Origin: Procambarus clarkii
Taxonomy: Eukaryota > Arthropoda > Malacostraca > Decapoda > Cambaridae
Length of the DNA: 64,000 bases
NCBI RefSeq assembly: GCF_040958095.1
Contig: NC_091188.1
Location: forward strand, 5,332,432 to 5,396,431
Direction of reading: 5' to 3'
Numbering within the stretch: position 1 is the first letter of the stretch; the number at the start of each line of letters is the position of its first letter. The notes under the pieces are model-generated. The model saw only the letters and a program-made list of their open reading frames with translations. It did not search any database and was not told where the DNA came from. This document shows positions 54,941-64,000 of this stretch, piece after piece. Made by a program: the position numbers and the translations under genes.

Positions 54941-55853
54941 AACAGATTTTGGAAAATAAATGAGCAAACAACCACTGTATGCAAGTAGCACAGGCTCAAG
55001 TGTGTGTAGTTTACACAGATGTGTTGGTGTGCTCTAAACAACTTTGTTGTTTAATTGTAAATCTGTACAAAACTAAGATTAAAGAAAATATAAATTTTGT
55101 TTATCATTTATTCCTGCATCTTTATTTTTTATGGTGTTTTTTGTTGCAATTTGACTTTGTTTTGTTGACAAAGGACAGGGAATTATTGCTTGCTTATTCA
55201 CCACATAAGTCTTTTATGCAGATGTAGTACATATTTGTGCATTTTCAAAATGTGTACAGTATAGAAATGTTTGATCTTCAGGTTATGGGCTCTTCCCCAC
55301 AACCAAGGTCAGCCCCTCATTCCAGCTCTTCATACAACTATGCATTAGCTATTAATACATTAACATTGAAGTGTGAAGAGCTTTATACAATTCTTCTTGC
55401 AGAAAATTTCTTTGGTTTCAGTTGCTGTTCATTTTCTTCACTTGTCTATTTTTGGGGAAAGAAGCTGGATGCCCAGTACTATGCATCTTACAAAGTTGCT
55501 CTGTGTTGCATCCTGTCCTCAGGTGGTATGTTCCTTTAAAGGTAATCACGTCAACACACTACATAATTAGTGATTTTATGTACTTTATTATCCTTTGTCA
55601 GGCTAGGTTAGCTTAGGTTAAGCCAGTGTATTGCATTCTTAAACATGTTTACCATTGTGATCATTGCTGGCTTATGTGCGCTATCAATTTGCTATATGGT
55701 GCCTATTAATCTTGTCTAAATTACCAATCAAGTTGTCAATGCAATTAATCAGAGCTACCAATGTGCTTTAATATACTTACTAATCTCTCCCATCTCATTT
55801 TTCTTTTTTCTTGCAATGTATGTTATTTTATTAATTCTGCTTGAATTCACCTA
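54941..55853. other. Downstream of HCCS; no gene seen
   Basis: AT-rich. Several short frames (82-100 codons) near 55,000-55,600 lack recognisable motifs. May contain the HCCS 3' end. Confidence 0.5.
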
Positions 55854-56275
55854 TGTAGCGAGTAATCTTTATACTCGCTCCATTATCTCATTATCTTAAT
55901 GGCGTAACTAATTAGCACTAACTACACAAGCTATAATCCTATCCCTAATTACAGGTAACAGTTCTCACATCCTCCTATCCTAGTAGAGAAAGGTGAGGGG
56001 TAGTCACCAAATATAAAGAAGCGATATGAGAATAGACTACGGTACAATTTCCAGTTAAGAATGTAGCACTCGGCGTAGGCAGTTCTAATCGTCTCCAAGA
56101 CGATACAGCTTCGACACAGAACAGGCAGCAGACTAGGACCGCATCCAGCTACAACCCTCTCCCACAGAGCTCCACGACTCCGGTCACACTCAATAAATAC
56201 TACTAAATAAATATGAAACTCACTAAACACTGTGTATCTAATCTACCCAACAACGTAACATAATCGTACGTTACA
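55854..56275 (+). mobile_element. LTR-like fossil, copy 1
   Basis: About 420 bp starting TGTAGCGAGTAA and ending ACGTTACA. It has a TATA-like ATATAAAG and AATAAA-type signals in the order expected of a long terminal repeat, and aligns along its length with 58,994-59,448. Solo or remnant copy; no coding region attached. Confidence 0.6.
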
Positions 56276-56309
56276 CCTTAAAATTATCTGTTAGATTAAG
56301 GACCTTTGC

Positions 56310-56583
56310 AGTCTCCGTGGTGTAGTGGTAAGACACTCGCCTGGCGTTCCGCGAGCGCTATGTCATGGGTTCGTATCCTGGCCGGGGAGGATTTACTGGG
56401 CGCAATTCCTTAACTGTAGCCTCTGTTTAACGCAACAGTAAAATGTGTACTTGGATGAAAAAACGATTCTTCGCGGCAGGGGATCGTATTCCAGGGACCA
56501 TAGGATTAAGGACTTGCCCGAAACGCTACGCGTACTAGTGGCTGTACAAGAATGTAACAACTCTTGTATATATCTCTCAAAAA
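56310..56583 (+). mobile_element. tRNA-derived SINE (family 1, young subfamily), full length
   Basis: Same sequence as 42,965-43,238 except for a few bases in the tRNA-like head (GCGTTCCGCGAGCGCTATGT) and one extra TC in the tail. The two must be recent copies of one source. Confidence 0.9.
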
Positions 56584-57325
56584 AGACCTGCCCAAAACGC
56601 TGCGCGTACTAGTGGTTTTACAAGATTGTAAATGCCATGCTTATGTATCCTCACAAACCCAATGTACCTTCTTGTATATAAATAAATAAAATCAAATAAA
56701 ATAAAAGATGTGAAACATGAAAGTCCGGCCTGTTTGAGTATATCCTCGAATTTGATACTAAAGAAAACCTCAATCTCAGGGCTTAAGAAAATGAGTATAC
56801 TGTACTACATATTCGATCTTTTTTAAAGACAAGGATATATACTAAAATAGTTATATCGTGGAGAATAATGTGTTTATGATAAGGGTTCACTTTCCAGTTT
56901 ACCAACAGATTATTGGATCCCCAATAAGCCTTCAAAGCATCATAAATATCTTGATAAGTATTCAAGTCTGGCCTGTTTGAGTATCCCCTAGAATTTGATA
57001 TTAAAGAAAACCTCGATCTTAGCTCTTATGAAGAAAATGAGTATACTGTACTATACTTGCCCGAAACGCTACGCGTACTAGTGGCTTTAGGTATTGTATG
57101 TACTACCTCTATCTTTAAATCTAACAGAATGTTTGTACTGTAACGCTGCAACTATGTATGTACTGTTCCTAAATAAATTATTATTATTATTATAATTATT
57201 ATTATTCAGCCCGAAACGCTGCGCGTACTAGTGGCTTTACAAGATTGTAAATACTATGCTATGTATTCTCACGAACCCAACGTACCTTCTTGTATATAAA
57301 TAAATAAATAAATATTATTATTATT
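56584..57325 (+). mobile_element. Three SINE tail pieces sharing one core
   Basis: 56,584-56,702, 57,057-57,180 and 57,207-57,320 each begin with (C)CGAAACGCT(A/G)CGCGTACTA or a close variant, then diverge: two end CGTACCTTCTTGTATATAAA-like with TAAA repeats, the middle one ends CTGTTCCTAAATAAATTA. Heads are missing. Confidence 0.75.
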
Positions 57326-57739
57326 ATTATTAAGTAGTTTAACGAGTGAGTCCACTCGGTATAATTGTCTGATGACACGCTCATATATCGTTAAATAGTA
57401 TTGAGCTTGCACTTATAATGAAATTTGTGTCATTGGTAAATAATAGTGACTTTAGGTATTAGAAGGTCGTCGATGCAGGGCGGGATCGAGGATTTGGACC
57501 CTAGGAACAAAAAAACTAAATGGGCCCCACTGTCTGGTTATGGTGAGGCTATTCAAAGGTTAATAAACTCATGCATGTAGATAGCTGGAGAGCCCTAGAC
57601 TATGGCCTACTTTGCCTATTGGGTAATACGTCCCTGCATTGATGACAGATGTATACATAAGAGGAAAGGGCTTAGACTTTAGTCTACTGCACTTTAGTCC
57701 ACCAGCACGGGTAGACTTACGTTAAGTCCAGCACGGGTG

Positions 57740-58022
57740 GGACACGAACAAGGGGACACAGGTGGAAACTTAGTACCCAGATGAGCCACAGAGACGTTAG
57801 AAAGAATTTTTCAGTGTCAGAGTAGTTAATAAATGGAATGCACTAGGAAGTGATGTGGTGGAGGCTGACTCCATACACAGTTTCAAATGTAGAAATGATA
57901 GAGCCCATGTAGAAATGATAGAGCCCAGTAGGCTCAGGAATCTGTACACCAGTTGATTGACAGTTGAGAGGCGGGACCAAAGAGCCAAAGCTCAACCCCC
58001 ACAAGCACAATTAGGCGAGTAC
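57740..58022 (+). mobile_element. LINE 3'-end copy (main subfamily)
   Basis: GGACACAGGTGGAAACTTAG through GAATGCACTAGGAAGTGATG to CAAGCACAATTAGGCGAGTA. A short internal piece (ATGTAGAAATGATAGAGCCC) is duplicated. Confidence 0.85.
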
Positions 58023-58149
58023 TGGGAATGCAAGCAATTTTTTAAATATTTTGTTTCGTATTTAAATAACTATTATAATAGACACATATAAAGGAACATA
58101 TTCTCATAATAAACTTCACTGTACAAAGGAGTATTGTTGTTGATGATTT

Positions 58150-58840
58150 AGAGGCCGAGACGGCAGAGGTGCCGTGTACGCCCCCCGGCGTACCCTCAAA
58201 TGGTAAATCGAAAATCCGTACGGCTAAATGATCGTTGCCTGTCGACGGAAACGACCGCGCCGTGTGGCGAATAAACACACCGATGAGCAGAGGACTGGGA
58301 AGCCCTGGGAGTCCCTCAGTGATGCAGGCACCGGGCCCCACCCCATACAGAGAACACTGGGTAAGGAAGGCAAAAGCACGACCCCCCCCCCCCCACCCCA
58401 CCCTTCTACACTCTTATCCGGATGGATAAAAGCACAAAAATCATCCAGTGCCCTCCGACAGAGCAGGAGCCGGATGCCCACCACGCCCTTGAGGCACACC
58501 AAAACCCGCCAACTCACGGCATCTCTCTCGGTCAAGCCGGCGCCGGACAGTAGGCCACCCGAGGAACAAGCCAGAAAACGTATAAAATAGATTAACTTCG
58601 CCGTGACCCGATGAGCAGAGGTCACTTGCCCCGCTCCTGTGCCAGGTAAGTTACGGGCTCACCATAGCCCGTGCTACTTGGAACTTGTTCCGAGTAGCTG
58701 AATCTACAACAACAACAGCTGTGATCCCAAGTTACAGCCCCGCTCCTGTGCCAGGTAAGTCCACTACGGGCTCACCATAGCCCGGGCTACTAGGAACCTT
58801 TTGTTTAGAGTAGCTGAATCTAAAACAACAACAACCTGTT
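58150..58840 (+). mobile_element. Retroposon fragment with two twin-hairpin 3' modules
   Basis: A GC-rich 120-codon frame (58,228-58,590) precedes two copies (58,629-58,717 and 58,738-58,835) of a module: GCTCCTGTGCCAGGTAAGT, a hairpin ACGGGCT-CACCAT-AGCCCG, a second hairpin CTACTTGGAAC-TT-GTTCCGAGTAG, then CTGAATCTA and an (AAC)n tail. Structured 3' end plus simple tail suggests a non-LTR retroposon. The family is not identified. Confidence 0.5.
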
Positions 58841-58993
58841 ACCTAGGGCGACATGTGCGCCGGGCGTCGTAACAATTCGGACCGTTGAATGGGAATACCT
58901 CACGGCTGTATGGAGACCCAGTGGGTAAAATGTCGTTTTGTGTTCCGGCGGCCGCCAGGTGGAGCGGGTATCCAGATGAACCTCGATATAAGC

Positions 58994-59448
58994 TGTAGCG
59001 AGTAAACCTATACGCTCTCCATTATCTCATCATCTTAATGGCATAACTAATTACACAAGCTATAATCCTATCCCTATTTACAGGTAACGGTTTTTCCACC
59101 CTCCTATCTTACTGTGAGGTGTAGTAACCGTATATAAGCCAGCGATTTGAGAATAGCAAACCAGTACAATCTCCAGTCAAGAATGTAGTACTCGGTGTAG
59201 GCAGTTCTAATCGACCCAAGACGCTACAGCTTCGACACAGAGCAGACAGCAGACTACGACCTCATCCAGCTACAACGCTCTCCCACATAGAGCTCCGCGA
59301 CTCCGGCCACACTCAGCTCTCTGCTCTGCTCCAGGCTTCGTCTCAACGTCTACGACACTGCTGTATCCAGGACTACTAAATAAATATGAAATTCACTAAA
59401 CACTGTTTATCTAATCAACCCAACAACGTAACATAAACGTACGTTACA
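58994..59448 (+). mobile_element. LTR-like fossil, copy 2
   Basis: About 455 bp, same ends as copy 1 (TGTAGCGAGTAA ... ACGTTACA) and same orientation, with TATATAAG and AATAAATA. It carries about 50 bp extra near its 3' part. The 2.7 kb between the two copies holds SINEs, a LINE end and the retroposon fragment, with no gag or pol seen, so two solo LTRs are more likely than one element. Confidence 0.6.
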
Positions 59449-60301
59449 GTATAATTTCAGAATTTCTTGATGACTGTTCTGCACTAACCTAATTCCAAAG
59501 TGGTTCCTTGTGAGAATACTGTACTTAATTAATCTATGCAGGTCATGTGTAGGGAAAGGTCAAAGTGCCTTTCATAACATACGGCAACTGAGGGCTCCAC
59601 ATAGAATTTGTAAAGTAAAAAATCAGGTATTAGAGTTTTCACATCATTCCGTTTAGCTGTACACTTCTCCGTACTCAATATTATAAAAATAATGGTTACA
59701 AAAATTTCAGTGGAAAAAAGAAGCACTTGCACTTCCAAATTTATTTTAATGACACACAAAGCTGACCAAGATGATCCATAATACTGTATTTTGTAATTAT
59801 AAACACCAATGCACACAGACCACATGAAGCTTGTCCACCATAAACATTACTATGCCTAACTCTGACAGTCAAACATTTTCACCGGCTCTTAGGAGCAGCT
59901 GACTGCAATAAACCCCCTTGAATTAGCAAGGAAACCATTGTTGTCATCAATATTAACACCTTATGCATATATTATATACAAGTAACCAACTCCCTCTTTG
60001 TGATCTTTGACATTATTATGTAAAAAATGATTAGAAACCTTTCACTGTCATACATAAGTGTAGATGGAGAAAAGTTGGATTTTAAACTGAAATTTTGATT
60101 GAATTTGAACTGAACAATTGATTGAAAATTTTGTGTCTAATGTACATTTGAACATCGTATGCTAGAGGCAGATACATGGCAGACTACTTTAACCGAGTCG
60201 TATTTTAAGGAAACGTTGCAGATTCAATTTGCATGTTAATCAGATTACAATTCCTCAAGTAATTGTTCAAGTAAAGTACAAATACTCGTCACTCAATAAT
60301 C
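59449..60301. other. AT-rich, no gene seen
   Basis: No family recognised. One minus-strand 98-codon frame (59,825-59,529) has no resemblance to known proteins. Confidence 0.5.
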
Positions 60302-60845
60302 AACCCGTTCTCGCACTTTCGTATAGTCAATATTGACTTATTAAATACGTGCATATGTGACATACTAAACATACTAGTTTACCTTGAAAAGCTTCATAGA
60401 AAACACCGACCTTACCTAACCTTCTTAGTATGTTAAGATAAGCATCTTATTGCTTCGTAATTACAATTATTACTTAACCTATTATATGTATAAGTTAAGT
60501 AATAATTGTAATTACGTAGCAATAAGATGCTTATCTTAACATACTAAGAAGGCTATGCAGGCGATGAGTCACAATAACGTGGCTGAAGTACGTTGACCAG
60601 ACCACACACTAGAAGGTGAAGAGACGACGACGTTTCGGTCCGTCCATGGAGAATGGTCCAGGACGGACCGAAACGTCGTCGTCCCTTCACACTCTAGTGC
60701 GTGGTCTGGTCAAAATAAGAAGGTTAGGTAAGGTCGGTGTTTTCTATGAAGCTTTTCAAGGTAAACTAGCATGTTTAGTATGTCACATATGCACGTATTT
60801 AATAAGTCAATATTGACTGTAAGAAAGTGCGAGAACGAGTTGCAA
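60302..60845. mobile_element. Foldback element with a nested palindromic insertion
   Basis: Left arm from CCCGTTCTCGCACTTTC (60,304) to the turn near 60,488. The right arm returns in reverse to AAAGTGCGAGAACG (60,840). The right arm is split near 60,550 by another element (60,553-60,715) and resumes at AAGAAGGTTAGG. Arms are over 170 bp long and very similar. Confidence 0.85.
60553..60715. mobile_element. 'TTTCGGTCCGTCC' palindromic repeat, complete inverted copy
   Basis: An asymmetric lead GGCGATGAGTCACAATAACG is followed by two inverted arms of about 53 bp (TTGACCAGACCACACACTAG...TTTCGGTCCGTCC and its reverse) around a short loop. Flanked by TAAGAAGGC/TAAGAAGGT, likely an 8-10-bp target duplication. 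Confidence 0.8.
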
Positions 60846-61337
60846 TAATCACATGCATATTTATGCAGTACAGTATAAAATAAAGTTTGGCTAGATAATA
60901 CTGGGAACACGGCCTCACTTGACCATATTCGTTACGTCCCTCAAATCTGAAAAATAAATAAAATATCCAACATGGAACTTTCTGACTTTTATCATAATAT
61001 AAAAATTGAATATCTAGCAACCACTATCTCCTAGAGAGAAATGCTACCAGGTAACAGAACAATAAATACAGTACATATTTACAAATAAAGCATTACAACT
61101 TGAAAAAATAATTAACTTTTAATAACATGAGAAACTTTAAAGCTATAGTTCATACATTATCCATAAGTTATTACTGATACTAGCTTGCAGGTAACAAAAA
61201 AAAAAAAAGTTATTTCCTAAAATGAGGGTAAATTTGCAAATGTAAATACTCTGAACTTTTATTACAAAATGATGAATATTTTTGTCATCTAAATTTGTAC
61301 GGAAATTCATAAAAAATGCCGAGAAATATAAGCTAAC

Positions 61338-61339
<2 letters not shown>

Positions 61340-61432
<93 letters not shown>
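61340..61432. repeat. (AT)n microsatellite, left of an inverted-repeat element
   Basis: About 92 bp of perfect AT abutting the element at 61,433. Confidence 0.97.
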
Positions 61433-61435
<3 letters not shown>

Positions 61436-61822
61436 GTACCTAGTAGCCAGAACGCACTTCTCAGCCTAATATGCAAGGCCCGATTTGCCTAATAAGCCAA
61501 GTTTTCCCGAATTAATATGTATTCCATAATTTTTTTCTTATGAAATGATAAAGCTACCCATTTCATTATGTATGAGGTAAATTTTTTTTATTGGAGTTAA
61601 AATTAACGTAGATATATGACCAAACCTAACCAACCCTACCTAACGTAACCTAACCTATCTTAATAGGTTAGGTTAGGTTAGGTAGCCGAAAAAGTTAGGT
61701 TAGGTTAGGTTAGGTTAGGTAGGTTAGGTCGTCGAAAAACAATTAATTCATGAAAACTTGGCTTATTAGGCAAATCGGGCCTTGCATAGTAGGCTGAGAA
61801 GTGCGTTCTGGCTACTAGGTAC

Positions 61823-61825
<3 letters not shown>
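61433..61825. mobile_element. Inverted-repeat (MITE-like) element with TTAGG-type repeats inside
   Basis: 393 bp. Ends begin GTCGTACCTAGTAGCCAGAA on both strands, and the terminal inverted repeats extend about 74 bp with a single visible mismatch. The interior holds runs of GGTTAGGTTAGG (61,666-61,682 and 61,695-61,730) and the reverse CCTAACC. Both sides are AT microsatellite. Confidence 0.85.

Positions 61826-61897
<72 letters not shown>
61826..61897. repeat. (AT)n microsatellite, right of the inverted-repeat element
   Basis: About 72 bp of perfect AT. With the left tract it suggests insertion into, or birth from, a TA target. Confidence 0.97.
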
Positions 61898-61900
<3 letters not shown>

Positions 61901-62207
61901 CCTGCTGTATGGAATAGTACTGCCCCAGGTGAGGAATAACTTTGCTTCTTTAGGATAGAATGTAGGTTGTCTTAACTTTCGTCCCCGTAACAGGAAATTG
62001 AAGCACGCACAGAGCTTGAATTGGTTCTTAAAATCAAACTGATAAATATCAGAGCTGCAGGGACATGCACGATGCAACCTGCTAGTCTCTCAACGCAAAG
62101 ATTCCTTCCTGTCTCGCTCGGTGTGTACTCATTCCTAACTCATCATGCTCATTTGCAAACGTCAGTATTGCGGGGCTCTTTATTTGACTAAAGTAACATA
62201 ATAGTTC

Positions 62208-62474
62208 AGGGACCAGATTCACGAAGCAGTTACACAAGTACTTACGAACGTGTACATCTTTCCTCAATCTTTGACGGCTTTAGTTACATTTATTAAACAG
62301 TTTACAAGCATGAAAACTTCCCAATCAACTGTTGTTATTGTTATAAACAGCCTACTGGTGCTTCGGATTTCATTAACTGTTTAATAATTGTAAACAAAGC
62401 CGCCAAAGATTGAGAAAAGATGTACAGGTTCGTAAGTGCTTGCGTAACTGCTTCGTGAATCTGGCTCCAGGTCG
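62208..62474. mobile_element. MITE-like foldback element
   Basis: Ends CCAGATTCACGAAGCAGTTA and the reverse TAACTGCTTCGTGAATCTGG. Inverted similarity continues for about 100 bp through CATCTTT(C/T)CTCAATCTTTG. The loop is short and there is no coding content. Confidence 0.85.
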
Positions 62475-62764
62475 ATAGCATCAACACTACAATGCCAAAA
62501 GTGTGCGGACAGGATGGTAGTCGTGCCCCGACTCACAGATGCCCACGCATTAAGAGTGGGCACGTTTGCCCTTGCCTGACATACAGGAAAAAAGATCAGG
62601 TGACTTTCAAGTTGGTCAAGAATGTAAACTGGAACACTGTATTATATCAGTGTTTCTCAGTACCACTATATTTCCTTTAATTTATTATATCTAGACTGTT
62701 CCACATCTATTTGGCTGAATTCTGCACTTTTAAACAGAGCCCAATACCCTTCAGTGTATCTACA

Positions 62765-62925
62765 GTATGTTGTAGTAGTAGTAGTAGTAGTAGGGATCCT
62801 TCAGTCTATAGACTATGGAGTCGCGCCCTGACAGGGCGCAAAGCCTGGGTAGGTTGATATTGAGGAGAAGCCGTTACCCATGCAGCAGGTCCCCTCCACG
62901 TTGCTGTACACTTACAATATCTCGT
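62765..62925 (-). mobile_element. Probable retroposon 3' end with (CTA)n tail
   Basis: Plus strand has (GTA)n at 62,773-62,794 followed by GGGATCCTTCAGTCTATAGA and TGGAGTCGCGCCCTGACAGG. Read on the minus strand this is a body ending in a CTA-repeat tail, as at retroposon 3' ends. Family unknown. Confidence 0.4.
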
Positions 62926-63600
62926 AGATACACTGATGATCATAGTACTTAGTTCAACATCTTTCACTGTAATGTTTCTTAGAAGGATGAAATTTTTGGG
63001 GCTTTAAATTGTAATTTTTCATTTCACAATGAAAAATATGAATCATTACACTTGGGTGATATTCATGCATGGTGACGTATGGGTCTGGGTAAGGAAGTCT
63101 CTAGTCCACGTGTATTATTATATATAAAGTTTATACAAGTTTTCAAAATTGTATCTTCTCATTTTATCGTTTCTAAATCACCCATCTATATACCTTCATC
63201 ACCCTTTCCCTTTTCCATTAAAAGAGTAAATTTAAAATTCAACCGGAACATATGGACCAAATAAGCATACATTTCCCACACTAGCATATTCTTCCTCTTA
63301 AATCCTGAGTCCAGCTTATCATTTGTATATCCCATCAGAATTGAACAATAATTGTCAAAATATTTTAAATGCTCTATAAAATCTATCTCACATATAGGCA
63401 GTTCATTGCCTTAGTTCTACTGCATATCTAAGACTCTCACACTCAAGCATTCAAGGAACTCCAACTCTAAGATGGCTTTATATCCAGAAGATTAGTCCTC
63501 ATGGACCGCACACACACACACATCATCCACAAATATACCAGCAGTCGGCAAGTAACTGCCTGAAGGGTGTTCGGAGTAGACCTTGTCTATCCTCCACTCT
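62926..63600. other. 3' flank of the nuclear receptor exon; no other gene seen
   Basis: Mostly AT-rich. The part nearest 63,600 is presumably the receptor 3' UTR. A short CACACA run occurs near 63,510. Confidence 0.45.
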
Positions 63601-63836
63601 TCAACTCTTGTACATGTCACAGAGGATCTTCTCCATGGGGGTGTTGCCGATGGTGGCGGTGAAGAACAGAGCCTGGACACGGGGTGGAGGAGGCGATCTG
63701 AGAGACGCCAGCAGGAGCAGAAGGCGACCGAACCGCGCGGGGCGTGCCGGGTAGTGGGCCCGCACGTGTTGGCTCAGCATCACCTGCGCCTGGTCCTGAA
63801 GCGACTCCACCTGCGCCGCGTCCTTCAGTCCTCGCA
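63601..63836 (-). CDS. Last coding exon of an NR2E3/PNR-type nuclear receptor (partial; gene continues past window end)
   Basis: One minus-strand exon with an acceptor AG at 63,838-63,837 and stop TGA at 63,603-63,601, encoding about 77 residues. It reads [20 protein letters not shown], then [16 protein letters not shown], and ends [17 protein letters not shown]. This is the end of a nuclear receptor ligand-binding domain: helix 9-11 region, then the AF-2 helix. TIGNTPMEK(I/L)LCDM closely matches my memory of the human NR2E3 C-terminus (insect relative Hr51/unfulfilled); tailless (NR2E1) ends less similarly. The family are orphan receptors that regulate photoreceptor or neuronal identity. The FF-TATIG stretch replaces the usual FFRKTIG. 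The exon is very GC-rich against an AT-rich background. DNA-binding domain and earlier ligand-binding exons must lie beyond 64,000. Confidence 0.85.
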
Positions 63837-64000
63837 CTGCCGGTGTGTACGGTGTGTCAGTGGTGGCTCAGGGACTCAGGGTATATGTCAGTTAATTATG
63901 ATGGATCAAAGGCAGACGTACACTGCATGGAGGCTGAAGTGGACTAGTGGAGGTGCAGGTAAAGCGGTGAACAAGGGTATGTGAGAGCGTGGCGTGATGG

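Noticed and set aside
58590-58720. A hammerhead ribozyme at CCGATGAG...CTGAATC
   Set aside because: The required CUGAUGA core and a matching GAA strand with stem III are not present in the right order; only two plain hairpins are supported.
61660-61730. A chromosome end, from the TTAGG repeats
   Set aside because: The runs are short, occur in both orientations, and lie inside an inverted-repeat element with ordinary sequence and a gene exon further right.

Overview
The window is nuclear DNA from an animal with intron-split genes, most likely a decapod crustacean and probably a crayfish. That placement is inferred from the repeat types (tRNA-headed SINEs, CR1/L2-like LINE ends, long AC/GA/AT microsatellites, TTAGG-type telomere-like motifs) and from arthropod-like protein sequences; no marker gene fixes the species. 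Only three host genes are supported, and all were recognised by reading exons and splice sites.

Layout. 1-11,600: microsatellites, a decayed LINE (1,163-2,660), half of a foldback element (about 3,079-3,277), a SINE (4,248-4,492) and a long AT-rich stretch with no gene I can see. 11,605-29,473, minus strand: a complete seven-exon TRIC (TMEM38-type) cation channel gene of 284 codons. Its 9.9 kb first intron holds a piggyBac-like element, LINE pieces, a 30-bp minisatellite and a 52-bp exact duplication. 28,600-33,400: SINEs, LINE 3' ends and a CpG-rich patch at about 32,100-32,263 that looks like a promoter with a non-coding first exon. 33,533-42,125: an 8.6 kb G-rich minisatellite with higher-order (A-B-C) organisation, followed by a degenerate border to about 43,320. 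44,647-54,340, plus strand: a complete five-coding-exon holocytochrome c synthase gene (HCCS, 339 aa). One of its introns holds a DIRS-type retroelement fossil. 55,850-59,450: two LTR-like fossils in the same orientation, with nearly intact SINEs and a retroposon fragment carrying a twin-hairpin motif between them. 60,300-62,900: three inverted-repeat elements, one nested and one with telomere-like repeats inside. 63,601-63,836, minus strand: the last coding exon of an NR2E3/PNR-type nuclear receptor whose remaining exons lie beyond the right edge.

The three genes do not form a functional unit. TRIC balances charge during ER/SR calcium release, HCCS attaches haem to cytochrome c in mitochondria, and the nuclear receptor is a transcription factor. 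TRIC and HCCS are arranged head to head. Most of the novelty lies in the repeats: the three-level minisatellite, a SINE sharing its 3' end with a LINE present in the same window, LINE tails fused to microsatellites, and nested inverted-repeat elements. I found no CRISPR array, operon or bacterial-type system.
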